NCBI GenBank assembly: GCA_903913315.1
Contig: CAIWKX010000075.1
Span: 1 to 53,453 of the forward strand
Length of the DNA stretch: 53,453 bases
Reading direction: 5' to 3'
Source: an uncultured Bacteroidota bacterium
Lineage (GTDB): Bacteria; Bacteroidota; Bacteroidia; Flavobacteriales; Flavobacteriaceae
A program made the position numbers and the translations under genes. Positions within the stretch are counted from its first letter, which is position 1. The number at the start of each line of letters is the position of its first letter. A model generated the notes under the pieces. It was not told the origin of the DNA. It saw only the letters and a program-made list of their open reading frames with translations, and made no database searches. This document shows, piece after piece, positions 25,721-34,935 of the stretch.

Positions 25721-27250
25721 ATGCCTTTTCCAATAATCAATTCTATCGCCTCTTGGGTTTTGAAACAACGCATTCATCAGATTGAGTTGTTTTTGAAATA
25801 CCCTAATGAAGTACAAGAAGAATTACTAATGAATTTAATTCGTCAGGCAGAAGAAACGGTTGTTGGAAAACAATTTGAGTTTGAATCAATAAAATCGTAT
25901 GCTACTTTTTCCGAAAGAGTTCCCATTTCTACTTATGAAGAATTGGAACCTTTAATCGAACGCACGCGCAAAGGCGAACAGAATGTTTTTTGGAACGAAC
26001 CTATTAAATGGTTTGCCAAATCTAGCGGAACGACCAATGCCAAAAGCAAATTCATCCCCGTGAGTGAGAGTGCTCTTGCCGATTGCCATTACAAAGGAAG
26101 CAAAGATTTATTGTGTATGTATTTGAACAACAACGAAAACTCCGAAATGTTTTTGGGAAAAAGTTTGCGTTTGGGTGGAAGTTCTCAAATCTATGAAAAC
26201 AACAACACTTTGTTTGGCGATTTGTCGGCCATCTTAATTGAAAATATGCCCATGTGGGCCGAGTTTAGCAGTACACCCAGCAACAAAGTTTCTTTAATGA
26301 GCGAGTGGGAAAGCAAACTTACCGCCATTATCAACGAGACCAAAAGCGAAAACGTTACGAGTTTTGCAGGGGTACCTTCTTGGATGATGGTTTTACTCAA
26401 TCGCATTTTAACCGAAACCAATAACACCACACTCTTTGAACTTTGGCCCAACCTTGAAGTCTATTTTCATGGGGGCGTTAGCTTCGAACCCTATCGCGAG
26501 CAGTACCAAAAGATACTGCCCAACGACAATTTTAAATACTACGAAATTTACAATGCTTCCGAAGGATTCTTTGCCATTCAAGATTTGAATTATTCCAATG
26601 ATTTACTCTTGATGTTAGATTATGGCATCTTCTACGAATTTATTCCGATGGATACTTTTGGGATGCCCAATCAAAAAGTAATTCCGTTATCGGAAGTGGA
26701 GTTGTTTAAAAACTATGCCGTGGTTATTACCACCAACTCGGGGTTATGGCGCTATTTAATTGGCGATACTGTTCGATTTACTTCGTTAAATCCCTTTAAA
26801 ATTCGTGTTACCGGAAGAACCAAACACCATATCAATGTTTTTGGTGAAGAATTGATGGTAGAGAACACCGACCAAGCCATTGCTAAAACCTGTTCGCACT
26901 TGAATTGTGAAGTAAAAGATTATACCGTGGCTCCTATTTTTATGAAAGGAAAAGAAAAAGGCGCTCACGAATGGATGATAGAATTCAAAAAACAACCCGA
27001 AGACATCAAACTATTTCAAAAGGTATTGGACGAAATGTTACAAACGGTCAACTCCGACTATGAAGCCAAACGTTACAACAACATGACGTTAAATCAGTTG
27101 AAAATTAATGTAGCTCGAGAAGACTTATTCTATGATTGGCTCAAAGAAAACGACAAGCTGGGCGGACAACACAAGATTCCTAGACTGTCTAACCAACGTG
27201 ATTATTTAGAGCAGTTAAAAAATATGCAGGAAATGAAAATAAGTAATTAG
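25721..27250 (+). CDS. GH3 family acyl-adenylating protein
   Basis: A 509-residue member of the GH3 branch of the ANL adenylating enzymes. Plant relatives join amino acids to acyl hormones through an acyl-AMP intermediate, but the bacterial substrate is unknown. The P-loop-like motif KWFAKSSGTTNAKSKFIPVS is at about residues 97-116. Further landmarks are YFHGGVSFEPY, YEIYNASEGFFAIQD (the ATP-binding region) and the hinge GRTKHHINVFGEEL. A complete C-terminal lid domain follows. No acyl carrier, thioesterase or transport gene is beside it. It is followed by a 640-bp gene-poor stretch. Confidence 0.9.
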   Translation: MPFPIINSIASWVLKQRIHQIELFLKYPNEVQEELLMNLIRQAEETVVGKQFEFESIKSYATFSERVPISTYEELEPLIERTRKGEQNVFWNEPIKWFAKSSGTTNAKSKFIPVSESALADCHYKGSKDLLCMYLNNNENSEMFLGKSLRLGGSSQIYENNNTLFGDLSAILIENMPMWAEFSSTPSNKVSLMSEWESKLTAIINETKSENVTSFAGVPSWMMVLLNRILTETNNTTLFELWPNLEVYFHGGVSFEPYREQYQKILPNDNFKYYEIYNASEGFFAIQDLNYSNDLLLMLDYGIFYEFIPMDTFGMPNQKVIPLSEVELFKNYAVVITTNSGLWRYLIGDTVRFTSLNPFKIRVTGRTKHHINVFGEELMVENTDQAIAKTCSHLNCEVKDYTVAPIFMKGKEKGAHEWMIEFKKQPEDIKLFQKVLDEMLQTVNSDYEAKRYNNMTLNQLKINVAREDLFYDWLKENDKLGGQHKIPRLSNQRDYLEQLKNMQEMKISN

Positions 27251-27369
27251 GGATTTTATGGTATCTTCTATTTATTAATATTAGAAACTTCATAACAACT
27301 GCTTTTGTACTTCTTCTTATGAGTTTACACAATCTAATGAGTACTCCCAACATAATAAAAATAAAGATA

Positions 27370-27530
27370 GAAGTTTATCCTAATGCCTCAAAAGTTTAGC
27401 ATTATGCTATAGAAGTTTATCATAATACTACAAAAGTTTAGCTTTATGCTATATAAGTATGGAATAATGCTATAAAAGGTTAACATTATGCTATAGAAGA
27501 ATAGCATAATTACATAAAATATTAAAATAA
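27370..27530. repeat. 21-bp minisatellite, about 7.5 units
   Basis: Seven units of exactly 21 bp start at 27370, 27391, 27412, 27433, 27454, 27475 and 27496, with a partial eighth. The rough consensus is AAAGTTTAGCATTATGCTATA. Odd and even units differ in the centre (TCATAAT against GCATTATG), which gives a 42-bp higher order. The last full units contain the inverted repeat ATTATGCTAT/ATAGCATAAT (27485-27510). All six frames carry stops, so it is not coding as it stands. Confidence 0.85.
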
Positions 27531-27578
27531 GCATTTAAAACTACTGCTTTATGAAACCATAGTCATTAGAAAGGCTAA

Positions 27579-27800
27579 AGTCAAAGACCCCTGCAAAAAC
27601 AAACCACGAAAAGCGAGGTATTCGCAAAAAAATCAAAAGAGTATCATAGACAACGTGATGATGATTTGCCTGGTATTGGAGCTATTGTTCAAAAAAGCGC
27701 TCAAGTATTGAAAAATATTTATGCTAAAGTTCCAAAAGTATTTGGCGATTATGGTTTTTTGGTTGACGATAGTCAACCTGTTAAAAACCCAAAAGCATAA
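27579..27800 (+). pseudogene. C-terminal remnant of a decayed gene
   Basis: The frame is open from after a TAA at 27576 to a TAA at 27798-27800, but it has no start codon near its beginning. The 73 residues look protein-like in the second half (YHRQRDDDLPGIGAIVQ, then VLKNIYAKVPKVFGDYGF) and are followed by a good terminator. I read this as the 3' part of a gene whose front was lost, possibly together with the expansion of the adjacent 21-bp repeat, which is in a different frame. The family is not recognised. Confidence 0.5.
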
Positions 27801-27822
27801 AGTTGTTGTAATGATAAGTTAT

Positions 27823-27853
27823 AAAAAACGGAACTAAAGGTTCCGTTTTTTTA
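27823..27853 (+). terminator. Intrinsic terminator after the gene remnant
   Basis: The stem CGGAAC with GTTCCG is extended by A6 and T7 flanks and has a 5-nt loop. It keeps the layout of a gene end although the gene before it is broken. Confidence 0.8.
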
Positions 27854-27889
27854 TTCGATATCATGAGGTAAGGGTTGCTGTAAAAAAAA

Positions 27890-28279
27890 TTATTTGTTGG
27901 GTTTAATAATGATCGAATTGGGATAATTCTTTTTGAGTGCGTTTAAGTTGCGTTCGGCTTCAATTCGGGTTTTAAAATTTCCAATCCACACCTTATATAA
28001 AGGAGTGCTAAAAACGATGGTGGCATCATAGTTTTTATTGTCTTTTTTAAATTGAATTAATGTTTTTTTTGACTCCTCGCTCGTGCCATTAAATATCTGA
28101 ATTTTGTATCTATTATTAATTGTTATTGAAGAGTTTACCTTTCTTTTTTCGGCTAACAATTGTTCGAATTTAGGGTCTTGATTGAGGGTAACTTCTTGGG
28201 CGATAATGGTACTAAAATTAAAAAATAAAAGAATAATTAAGCTATGTTTGATAATATCTTTTTTTGTTAATAATTTCAT
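27890..28279 (-). CDS. SPOR domain protein, exported
   Basis: A 129-residue protein with a signal peptide (about residues 1-27, ending STIIAQ). A short charged linker leads into a C-terminal SPOR domain (about residues 57-127): YKIQIFNG, then YKVWIGNFKTRIEAERNLNALKK. SPOR domains bind denuded glycan strands of peptidoglycan, often at division sites. The protein is therefore probably periplasmic and wall-bound. It is divergent from the respiratory operon. A CAAATGTA box at 28298-28305 may be its -7 element. Confidence 0.88.
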   Translation of the reverse strand: MKLLTKKDIIKHSLIILLFFNFSTIIAQEVTLNQDPKFEQLLAEKRKVNSSITINNRYKIQIFNGTSEESKKTLIQFKKDNKNYDATIVFSTPLYKVWIGNFKTRIEAERNLNALKKNYPNSIIIKPNK

Positions 28280-28382
28280 AATGATTTGATTTTAATGCAA
28301 ATGTACTACATATGTTAAAATATAAAAGGAATAAAACTATTTAGAATTGGTATAAATTATAAACTAACCTATATATAAGGTT

Positions 28383-28411
28383 TTGAGAATAGTTGATAAA
28401 TTGTATTTTTG
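28383..28411 (+). promoter_or_regulatory. Promoter of the act-cox respiratory operon
   Basis: TTG at 28383-28385 and TATTTTTG at 28404-28411 are 18 bp apart, matching the Bacteroidota promoter. The leader to the actA ATG would be about 78 nt. No other promoter-like site of this quality lies inside the operon gaps. Confidence 0.7.
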
Positions 28412-28495
28412 CTCAAGTTTTAAAAAAAGTGTATTGGTGCTTTTGTAGTTGTATAGAAAAACCGTACCACAATTTAGTCGATAATCATTTATAAT

Positions 28496-29851
28496 ATGAA
28501 AAAAGTGGGTAACCATAATTCGATTTCCAGAATCTATTCATTCGGATTAGCATTAATGCTAGCTTTCTCCTTATCAACATTTGCTCAAGAAGCACCTGCA
28601 AAAGCAGATGCGGCTCCAGCTGACAAAGCGGCCCCGGCTGCCAAAGCAGATGCAGCTCCTATGGCTGCTGCTGGAGGTGGTGATGCGGCAAAAGGGAAAG
28701 AATTGTTCAATGCAAATTGCGCTGCTTGTCACAACTTAGACAAGAAAATGACAGGGCCAGCACTTAGAGGTGTTTCAGGACGTCACAAAAAAGATTGGTT
28801 TTATGGATGGGTTAAAAATAGCTCAGCCTTAATCAAATCGGGTGATGCAGATGCCGTTAAATTATGGGAGGCTAACAAGCCTGCTGTAATGACTGCGTTT
28901 CCTCAATTGTCTAACGGTGATATCGATAATATCATTGCTTATACAGACGAAATCGAGAAAAAAGCACCTATTACTGCAGCTCTTCCTGGAGCCAAAAAAG
29001 GTGATGAGGGAGGAATTTCAAACGGAGTAATTCTTGGAGCATTAGCTTTGGTGATGTTTATGTTGGTTGTTATGTTGTTTTTAGTAAACAATGTATTGAC
29101 GAAAATAGCTAAATCAAACGGGATTGTAATCGAGGGAAAAGAAGCTAGAATACCTATTTGGAAAGCCTTTGCTAAAAATCAATTTTTAGTATTAATGACT
29201 TCAATATTCTTATTGCTTGCCAGTGGATTTTTTGTGTATGGTTATATAATGCAGATTGGTGTTGACCAAGATTATGCGCCAATTCAACCTATTCATTATT
29301 CACACAGAATACACGCTGGTAACAATCAAATCAACTGTAAATACTGCCACTCTTCTGCACGAGTTAGCAAAAATGCGGGTATTCCTTCTTTAAATGTTTG
29401 TATGAATTGTCACAAAAATATTTCAGAAGTATCCGATACAACATCGACAGCTGATGGTCATACTAAAGCATTCTACGATGGAGAAATCAAAAAATTATAC
29501 ACTGCAGTAGGTTGGGATGGTACAAAATATACAGGAAAAACACAACCAGTGAAATGGGTTAGAATTCATAACCTTCCTGATTTTGCTTACTTCAATCACT
29601 CACAACACGTAACTGTTGCTGGTATTGAGTGTCAAAAATGTCATGGACCAGTTCAAACATTTGAAGTACAAAAACAATTTTCTCCTTTAACAATGGGGTG
29701 GTGTATTAATTGCCATAGAGAAACTAATGTTAAAATGGAAGGTAACGCTTACTATGATAAAATTCACAAAGAACTTTCTAAAAAATATGGTGTAGACAAA
29801 TTGACTGCAGCACAAATGGGAGGTTTAGAATGTGGTAAGTGTCACTATTAA
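28496..29851 (+). CDS. actA: Alternative complex III multiheme cytochrome c subunit ActA
   Basis: Carries electrons from the quinol-oxidising part of alternative complex III towards cytochrome c or the oxidase, on the periplasmic side. Six CxxCH haem sites are visible, at residues 75-79, 281-285, 302-306, 379-383, 403-407 and 446-450. The last five form the usual pentahaem domain. The first belongs to an extra N-terminal monohaem cytochrome c domain (residues 62-156). It is joined by two membrane helices (about 177-200 and 230-254) and preceded by a signal peptide and an Ala/Pro/Lys linker. It is the first gene of the act-cox operon. Confidence 0.94.
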   Translation: MKKVGNHNSISRIYSFGLALMLAFSLSTFAQEAPAKADAAPADKAAPAAKADAAPMAAAGGGDAAKGKELFNANCAACHNLDKKMTGPALRGVSGRHKKDWFYGWVKNSSALIKSGDADAVKLWEANKPAVMTAFPQLSNGDIDNIIAYTDEIEKKAPITAALPGAKKGDEGGISNGVILGALALVMFMLVVMLFLVNNVLTKIAKSNGIVIEGKEARIPIWKAFAKNQFLVLMTSIFLLLASGFFVYGYIMQIGVDQDYAPIQPIHYSHRIHAGNNQINCKYCHSSARVSKNAGIPSLNVCMNCHKNISEVSDTTSTADGHTKAFYDGEIKKLYTAVGWDGTKYTGKTQPVKWVRIHNLPDFAYFNHSQHVTVAGIECQKCHGPVQTFEVQKQFSPLTMGWCINCHRETNVKMEGNAYYDKIHKELSKKYGVDKLTAAQMGGLECGKCHY

Positions 29852-29883
29852 TCAAATTATTAAGAAGCTAATATTTATATACG

Positions 29884-32800
29884 ATGTCATCTAACAAAAA
29901 ATACTGGAAAAGTGTTGAAGAACTAAACGAAAATAGTTCTATTGTTGAGGCGCTTAGAAATAATGAATTTCCAGAAGAAATTCCTACGTCTGAATTCCTT
30001 TCAGATAAAGATTCATTATCATCTTCATCAACTACTCGTCGTGATTTCTTAAAGTACGTTGGTTTTACTACAGCAGCTGCTTCGTTAGCCGCTTGTGAAG
30101 GACCCGTTCATAAATCAATTCCTTATGTAGTACAACCCGATACAATTATTCCTGGTGTGGCCGATTTTTATGCTACTACTATGTTTGACGGATTTGATTT
30201 TGCAAATCTTTTAGTAAAAACAAGAGAAGGTCGTCCCATTAAAATTGAAAACAATACTATAGAAGGTGCTAAATTTGCAGCCAATGCAAGAGTTCACGCT
30301 TCTGTATTGTCTTTATATGATAGCATGCGTCTTAAGTCTCCAAAGAAAGATGCTAAATCTTCTACTTGGAGTGAAGTAGATGCAGCCATCAAAGCTAGTT
30401 TAGCAGAAGCTAAATCGTCTGGCAAACAAGTGGTGTTACTTACTAATACGTTAGCAAGTCCATCATCAGAAAAATTAATCGCTGAATTTATTTCTAAAAA
30501 CCCAACAGCTAAACATATTGTTTATGATGCGGTTTCAGAATCGGCTGCTTTAGATGCTTTTGAAGCAGTTTATGGCGAAAGAGCTTTAGTAGATTATGAT
30601 TTTTCAAAAGCCAATACTATTGTTTCTGTAGGTGCTGATTTCTTAGGAGATTGGCAAGGAGGTAGCTACGATTCAGGATATGCTAAAGGTAGAATTCCTC
30701 ATGCAGGAAAGATGTCTAAACATTTCCAATTTGAAGCGAACATGACACTTTCAGGAGCTGCTGCTGATAAAAGAGTAGCAATGACTGTGGCTAGTCAAAA
30801 ACAAGCATTAGTTAAAATTTACAACATTGTTACTGGTTCTTCAGTAGCTTGTGGTAAAATTGACAATGAAGCAGAAGTTGTAAAAGCAGCTAATCAATTA
30901 AAAGCTGCGGGAACTAAAGGTCTTTTAATTTCTGGAATTCAAGATAAAAACGCACAATTATTAGTTATAGCAATCAACCAAGTTTTAAAAAGCGAGGCAT
31001 TGTTAACAGCTGGTGCACGATTGATAAGAAAAGGATCTAACGAAAAAGTAGCTCAATTAATTACTGACATGAACGCTGGTTCAGTTCATACTTTAATTAT
31101 GAGTGGTGTTAATCCAGTTTATACTTTAGCCAATAGCAAATCTTTTGTTAGTGGTTTAGCTAAAGTAAAAATGTCTGTTGCATTTTCTACCAAAGAAGAT
31201 GAAACGGCAGAGAAAGTAAAAATTGCTGCTGCGGCACCACATTATTTAGAATCTTGGAATGATTATATGTTGACTAAAGGAACTTATTCTTTGGCGCAAC
31301 CAACAATTCGTCCCTTATTCAATACAAAACAATTTCAAGAAGCTTTAATGTCTTGGAATGGTGTTGCTGGTACTTATTACGATTATATTAAAGCGAATTC
31401 AGGGTCTAATTTAGCAGGGAAAACTTGGAATAAGGTACTTCATGACGGTGTTGTTGTGTCGGGTGCTACAGGTATTGCAGGAGGAACAGCTAATTATAGC
31501 GCTGCTGCAACGGCTTTAGCTGCTTCAAAACCAGCTAGCGGATTTGAATTACTATTATATACTAAAACAGGGTTAGGAGATGGTCAACAAGCAAACAATC
31601 CTTGGTTGCAAGAGTTTCCAGATCCAATTACAAGAGTTTCTTGGGATAACTATGTTACTGTTTCGCAAGCTGACGCTAAAAAGTTAGGTTTAGAAAACAG
31701 AATCGTGGCTAATGGTGGTCTTAACGGAAGTTATGCAACCTTAACGGTAAACGGAACTAAACTTGAAAATGTACCGGTTATTGTTCAACCAGGACAGGCT
31801 GTTGGGACTTTAGGTTTGTCATTTGGGTATGGTAAAACAGCTTCATTAAAGAAAGAAATGCAAGTAGGTGTTAACGCTTACTCTTTATATAATAATTTCG
31901 ACGATGTACAATCAGTAACTATTTCTAAAGGAAATGGAGAACATGAGTTTGCTTGTGTGCAATCACAAAGAACTTTAATGGGAAGAGGTGATATCGTTAG
32001 AGAGACTACATTAGAAATTTTCAATACCGCTAAAGACAAACAAGATTGGAATCCTGTTCCTATGGTATCTTTAGACCACAAAGAAACAGAAGCTACTAAA
32101 GTTGATTTATGGGAATCATTTGATCGTTCAACAGGACATCATTTTAACTTATCAATAGATTTGAATGCTTGTACAGGTTGTGGTGCTTGTGTTATTGCTT
32201 GTCATGCAGAAAACAACGTTCCAGTTGTTGGTAAAGCGGAGGTAAGAAGAAGTCGTGATATGCACTGGTTACGTATTGACAGATATTATTCTTCTGAAGA
32301 AACTTTTGCTGGAGACAATGAGAAAAAAGAAAATTTCGACGGATTATTTGGTAAAAAAGGTTCATTAGGTGGTTTTGGAAGTATGGAACATCCTGCTGAT
32401 AATCCACAAGTAGCTTTCCAACCAGTAATGTGTCAACATTGTAACCACGCGCCTTGTGAAACTGTTTGTCCAGTTGCGGCAACTTCTCATGGACGTCAAG
32501 GTCAAAATATGATGGCTTACAACAGATGTGTTGGTACTCGCTATTGTGCTAACAACTGTCCTTATAAAGTACGTCGTTTCAACTGGTTCTTATATAACGA
32601 AAATAAAGAATTTGATTACCACATGAACGATGATTTAGGTCGTATGGTGATCAATCCAGATGTAAACGTTCGTTCACGTGGGGTTATGGAAAAATGTTCT
32701 ATGTGTATACAAATGACACAAAAAACAATTTTGGATGCTAAACGTGACGGAAGAGTAATAAAAGATGGTGAATTCCAAACCGCTTGTTCAAATGCTTGTT

Positions 32801-32946
32801 CTACTGGAGCAATGATATTTGGCGATGTAAATGACGAAGCGTCTAAAGTAACAGGTTTACTTGCAGATGATAGAATGTATCATTTATTAGAGCACGTAGG
32901 TACTAAACCAAATGTTATTTACCACGTTAAAGTAAGAAATACCTAG
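29884..32946 (+). CDS. actB: Alternative complex III iron-sulfur subunit ActB (Tat lipoprotein)
   Basis: The 1020-residue electron-transfer subunit of alternative complex III. Residues 51-57 (TRRDFLK) form a twin-arginine export motif, and LAAC with Cys71 is a lipobox, so it is exported folded and lipid-anchored. Residues about 80-700 resemble a molybdopterin oxidoreductase large subunit, which in this complex is known to lack cofactor. The C-terminal 270 residues form an Fe-S domain with four Cys clusters: CTGCGACVIAC, CQHCNHAPCETVC, CVGTRYCANNC and CSMCIQ with a late CSNAC. It lies 32 bp after actA. Confidence 0.95.
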   Translation: MSSNKKYWKSVEELNENSSIVEALRNNEFPEEIPTSEFLSDKDSLSSSSTTRRDFLKYVGFTTAAASLAACEGPVHKSIPYVVQPDTIIPGVADFYATTMFDGFDFANLLVKTREGRPIKIENNTIEGAKFAANARVHASVLSLYDSMRLKSPKKDAKSSTWSEVDAAIKASLAEAKSSGKQVVLLTNTLASPSSEKLIAEFISKNPTAKHIVYDAVSESAALDAFEAVYGERALVDYDFSKANTIVSVGADFLGDWQGGSYDSGYAKGRIPHAGKMSKHFQFEANMTLSGAAADKRVAMTVASQKQALVKIYNIVTGSSVACGKIDNEAEVVKAANQLKAAGTKGLLISGIQDKNAQLLVIAINQVLKSEALLTAGARLIRKGSNEKVAQLITDMNAGSVHTLIMSGVNPVYTLANSKSFVSGLAKVKMSVAFSTKEDETAEKVKIAAAAPHYLESWNDYMLTKGTYSLAQPTIRPLFNTKQFQEALMSWNGVAGTYYDYIKANSGSNLAGKTWNKVLHDGVVVSGATGIAGGTANYSAAATALAASKPASGFELLLYTKTGLGDGQQANNPWLQEFPDPITRVSWDNYVTVSQADAKKLGLENRIVANGGLNGSYATLTVNGTKLENVPVIVQPGQAVGTLGLSFGYGKTASLKKEMQVGVNAYSLYNNFDDVQSVTISKGNGEHEFACVQSQRTLMGRGDIVRETTLEIFNTAKDKQDWNPVPMVSLDHKETEATKVDLWESFDRSTGHHFNLSIDLNACTGCGACVIACHAENNVPVVGKAEVRRSRDMHWLRIDRYYSSEETFAGDNEKKENFDGLFGKKGSLGGFGSMEHPADNPQVAFQPVMCQHCNHAPCETVCPVAATSHGRQGQNMMAYNRCVGTRYCANNCPYKVRRFNWFLYNENKEFDYHMNDDLGRMVINPDVNVRSRGVMEKCSMCIQMTQKTILDAKRDGRVIKDGEFQTACSNACSTGAMIFGDVNDEASKVTGLLADDRMYHLLEHVGTKPNVIYHVKVRNT

Positions 32947-32983
32947 TTTTAAAAAGATTAATTAAGAAACAAGATAAAGGATT

Positions 32984-34393
32984 ATGTCGTCTCATTACGA
33001 AGCACCCATTAGAAAACCATTAGTTATAGGTGATAAAAGTTATCACGATGTGACTGTCGATGTTGCTGCACCTGTTGAAGGAAGAGCTAACAAGCAATGG
33101 TGGACCGTTTTTTCAATCGCATTAGCAGCTTTCCTTTGGGGAATAGGTTGTATCATTTATACCGTTTCTACAGGTATTGGTTCTTGGGGGCTAAATAAAA
33201 CTGTAGGTTGGGCATGGGATATTACCAATTTCGTTTGGTGGGTTGGTATTGGTCACGCAGGAACACTGATTTCTGCTGTACTTTTACTTTTCCGTCAACG
33301 TTGGAGAATGGCAATTAACCGTTCTGCTGAAGCGATGACTATTTTCTCTGTTGTTCAAGCAGGGTTATTTCCAATCATCCACATGGGTCGTCCATGGTTA
33401 GCTTACTGGGTTGTTCCAATTCCTAATCAATTTGGTTCGTTATGGGTTAACTTTAATTCCCCACTTCTTTGGGACGTGTTCGCAATTTCAACGTATCTTT
33501 CGGTATCATTAGTTTTCTGGTGGACCGGTTTACTTCCTGATTTTGCTATGTTAAGAGATAGAGCTGTAACTCCTTTCAATAAAAGAGTATATTCTATATT
33601 GAGTTTTGGATGGAGCGGTAGAGCAAAAGACTGGCAACGTTTTGAAGAAGTATCTTTAGTACTTGCAGGTTTAGCTACCCCTTTGGTACTTTCTGTACAC
33701 ACTATTGTATCTATGGACTTTGCTACTTCGGTAGTTCCAGGATGGCATACTACTATCTTCCCTCCATACTTTGTTGCTGGAGCCGTTTTCTCTGGATTTG
33801 CAATGGTAAACACCTTGTTGATCATTATGAGAAAAGTTTCTAACCTTGAAGCATACATCACTATTCAACATATCGAATTAATGAATATTGTAATCATGAT
33901 TACAGGATCTATTGTGGGTGTTGCTTATATTACTGAGTTATTTGTAGCTTGGTACTCAGGAGTAGAATACGAACAATATGCTTTCTTAAACAGAGCAACT
34001 GGTCCTTATTGGTGGGCATATTGGTCTATGATGACTTGTAACGTTTTTTCTCCACAATTTATGTGGTCTAAAAAATTAAGAACAAGTATCATGTTCTCTT
34101 TTATTATTTCAATTGTTGTAAATATTGGTATGTGGTTTGAGCGTTTCGTAATTATCGTAACTTCATTACACAGAGATTACCTTCCGTCTTCTTGGACAAT
34201 GTTCTCTCCAACATTCATTGATATTGGTATTTTCACTGGAACTATAGGATTCTTCTTTGTATTATTCTTATTGTATGCTAGAACATTCCCTGTAATTGCT
34301 CAAGCAGAGGTTAAAACAATTTTGAAATCTTCTGGTGAATATTACAAAAAGAATAGAGAAAAAGAAGATAATAATCATTCAGATAAACATTAA
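32984..34393 (+). CDS. actC: Alternative complex III NrfD-like membrane subunit ActC
   Basis: A 469-residue PsrC/NrfD-type integral membrane subunit that provides a quinol-binding site of alternative complex III. About ten hydrophobic helices are visible, starting with WWTVFSIALAAFLWGIG near residue 39. Conserved polar groups include WWVGIGHAGTLISAVLLLFR and PIIHMGRPWLAYWV, typical of the family's quinone and proton pathway. It starts 37 bp after actB. ActF in the same operon is its paralog. Confidence 0.94.
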   Translation: MSSHYEAPIRKPLVIGDKSYHDVTVDVAAPVEGRANKQWWTVFSIALAAFLWGIGCIIYTVSTGIGSWGLNKTVGWAWDITNFVWWVGIGHAGTLISAVLLLFRQRWRMAINRSAEAMTIFSVVQAGLFPIIHMGRPWLAYWVVPIPNQFGSLWVNFNSPLLWDVFAISTYLSVSLVFWWTGLLPDFAMLRDRAVTPFNKRVYSILSFGWSGRAKDWQRFEEVSLVLAGLATPLVLSVHTIVSMDFATSVVPGWHTTIFPPYFVAGAVFSGFAMVNTLLIIMRKVSNLEAYITIQHIELMNIVIMITGSIVGVAYITELFVAWYSGVEYEQYAFLNRATGPYWWAYWSMMTCNVFSPQFMWSKKLRTSIMFSFIISIVVNIGMWFERFVIIVTSLHRDYLPSSWTMFSPTFIDIGIFTGTIGFFFVLFLLYARTFPVIAQAEVKTILKSSGEYYKKNREKEDNNHSDKH

Positions 34394-34401
34394 TAGTTGT
34401 T

Positions 34402-34929
34402 ATGAGTAGTAATAAATTTATACACGCTATATACAATGATGATGATATTTTGATGGATGCTGTAAAGCAAACCAGAAAAGCACATCACCATATTGAAGAA
34501 GTTTTTACTCCATTTCCTGTTCACGGATTGGATAAAGCAATGGGTTTGCCATCAACTAGATTAGCTATTTGTGCTTTCATCTACGGATGTATTGGACTTA
34601 CGGTTGCTACAACAATGATGGATTATATTATGATTCAAGATTGGCCACAAGATATTGGAGGAAAACCAAGTATGAGTTATATTCAAAACATGCCTGCATT
34701 TGTGCCAGTTATGTTTGAGATGACCGTATTCTTTGCGGCTCACTTAATGGTTATTACTTTTTATATGAGAAGTAGATTATGGCCATTTAAACAAGCTGAA
34801 AATCCAGATGTAAGAACAACAGATGATCATTTCTTGATGGAAGTAGCTGTAAATAATAATGAAGAAGAATTGACTTCTTTCTTAAAAAATACAGGTGCAG
34901 TTGAAGTTAAAGTAATAGAAAAGCACTAG
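34402..34929 (+). CDS. actD: Alternative complex III subunit ActD (DUF3341)
   Basis: A 175-residue DUF3341 protein. The N-terminal soluble ferredoxin-like part (KFIHAIYNDDDILMDAVKQ, then HHIEEVFTPFPVHGLDKAMG) lies in the cytoplasm. Two membrane helices follow near residues 52-72 and 95-117. In the known structures ActD holds ActC and ActF together at the membrane. It starts 8 bp after actC. Confidence 0.93.
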   Translation: MSSNKFIHAIYNDDDILMDAVKQTRKAHHHIEEVFTPFPVHGLDKAMGLPSTRLAICAFIYGCIGLTVATTMMDYIMIQDWPQDIGGKPSMSYIQNMPAFVPVMFEMTVFFAAHLMVITFYMRSRLWPFKQAENPDVRTTDDHFLMEVAVNNNEEELTSFLKNTGAVEVKVIEKH

Positions 34930-34935
34930 ACAGAC

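Noticed and set aside
27319..27402. Short ORF that reads into the 21-bp repeat
   Set aside because: It begins at an ATG but stops inside unit 2 at TAG. Later units carry stops at the same place, so it does not make a repeat protein.
27370..27530. CRISPR-like array
   Set aside because: The units follow each other with no spacers, are only 21 bp, and vary among themselves. No cas gene is in the window. It is a tandem minisatellite.
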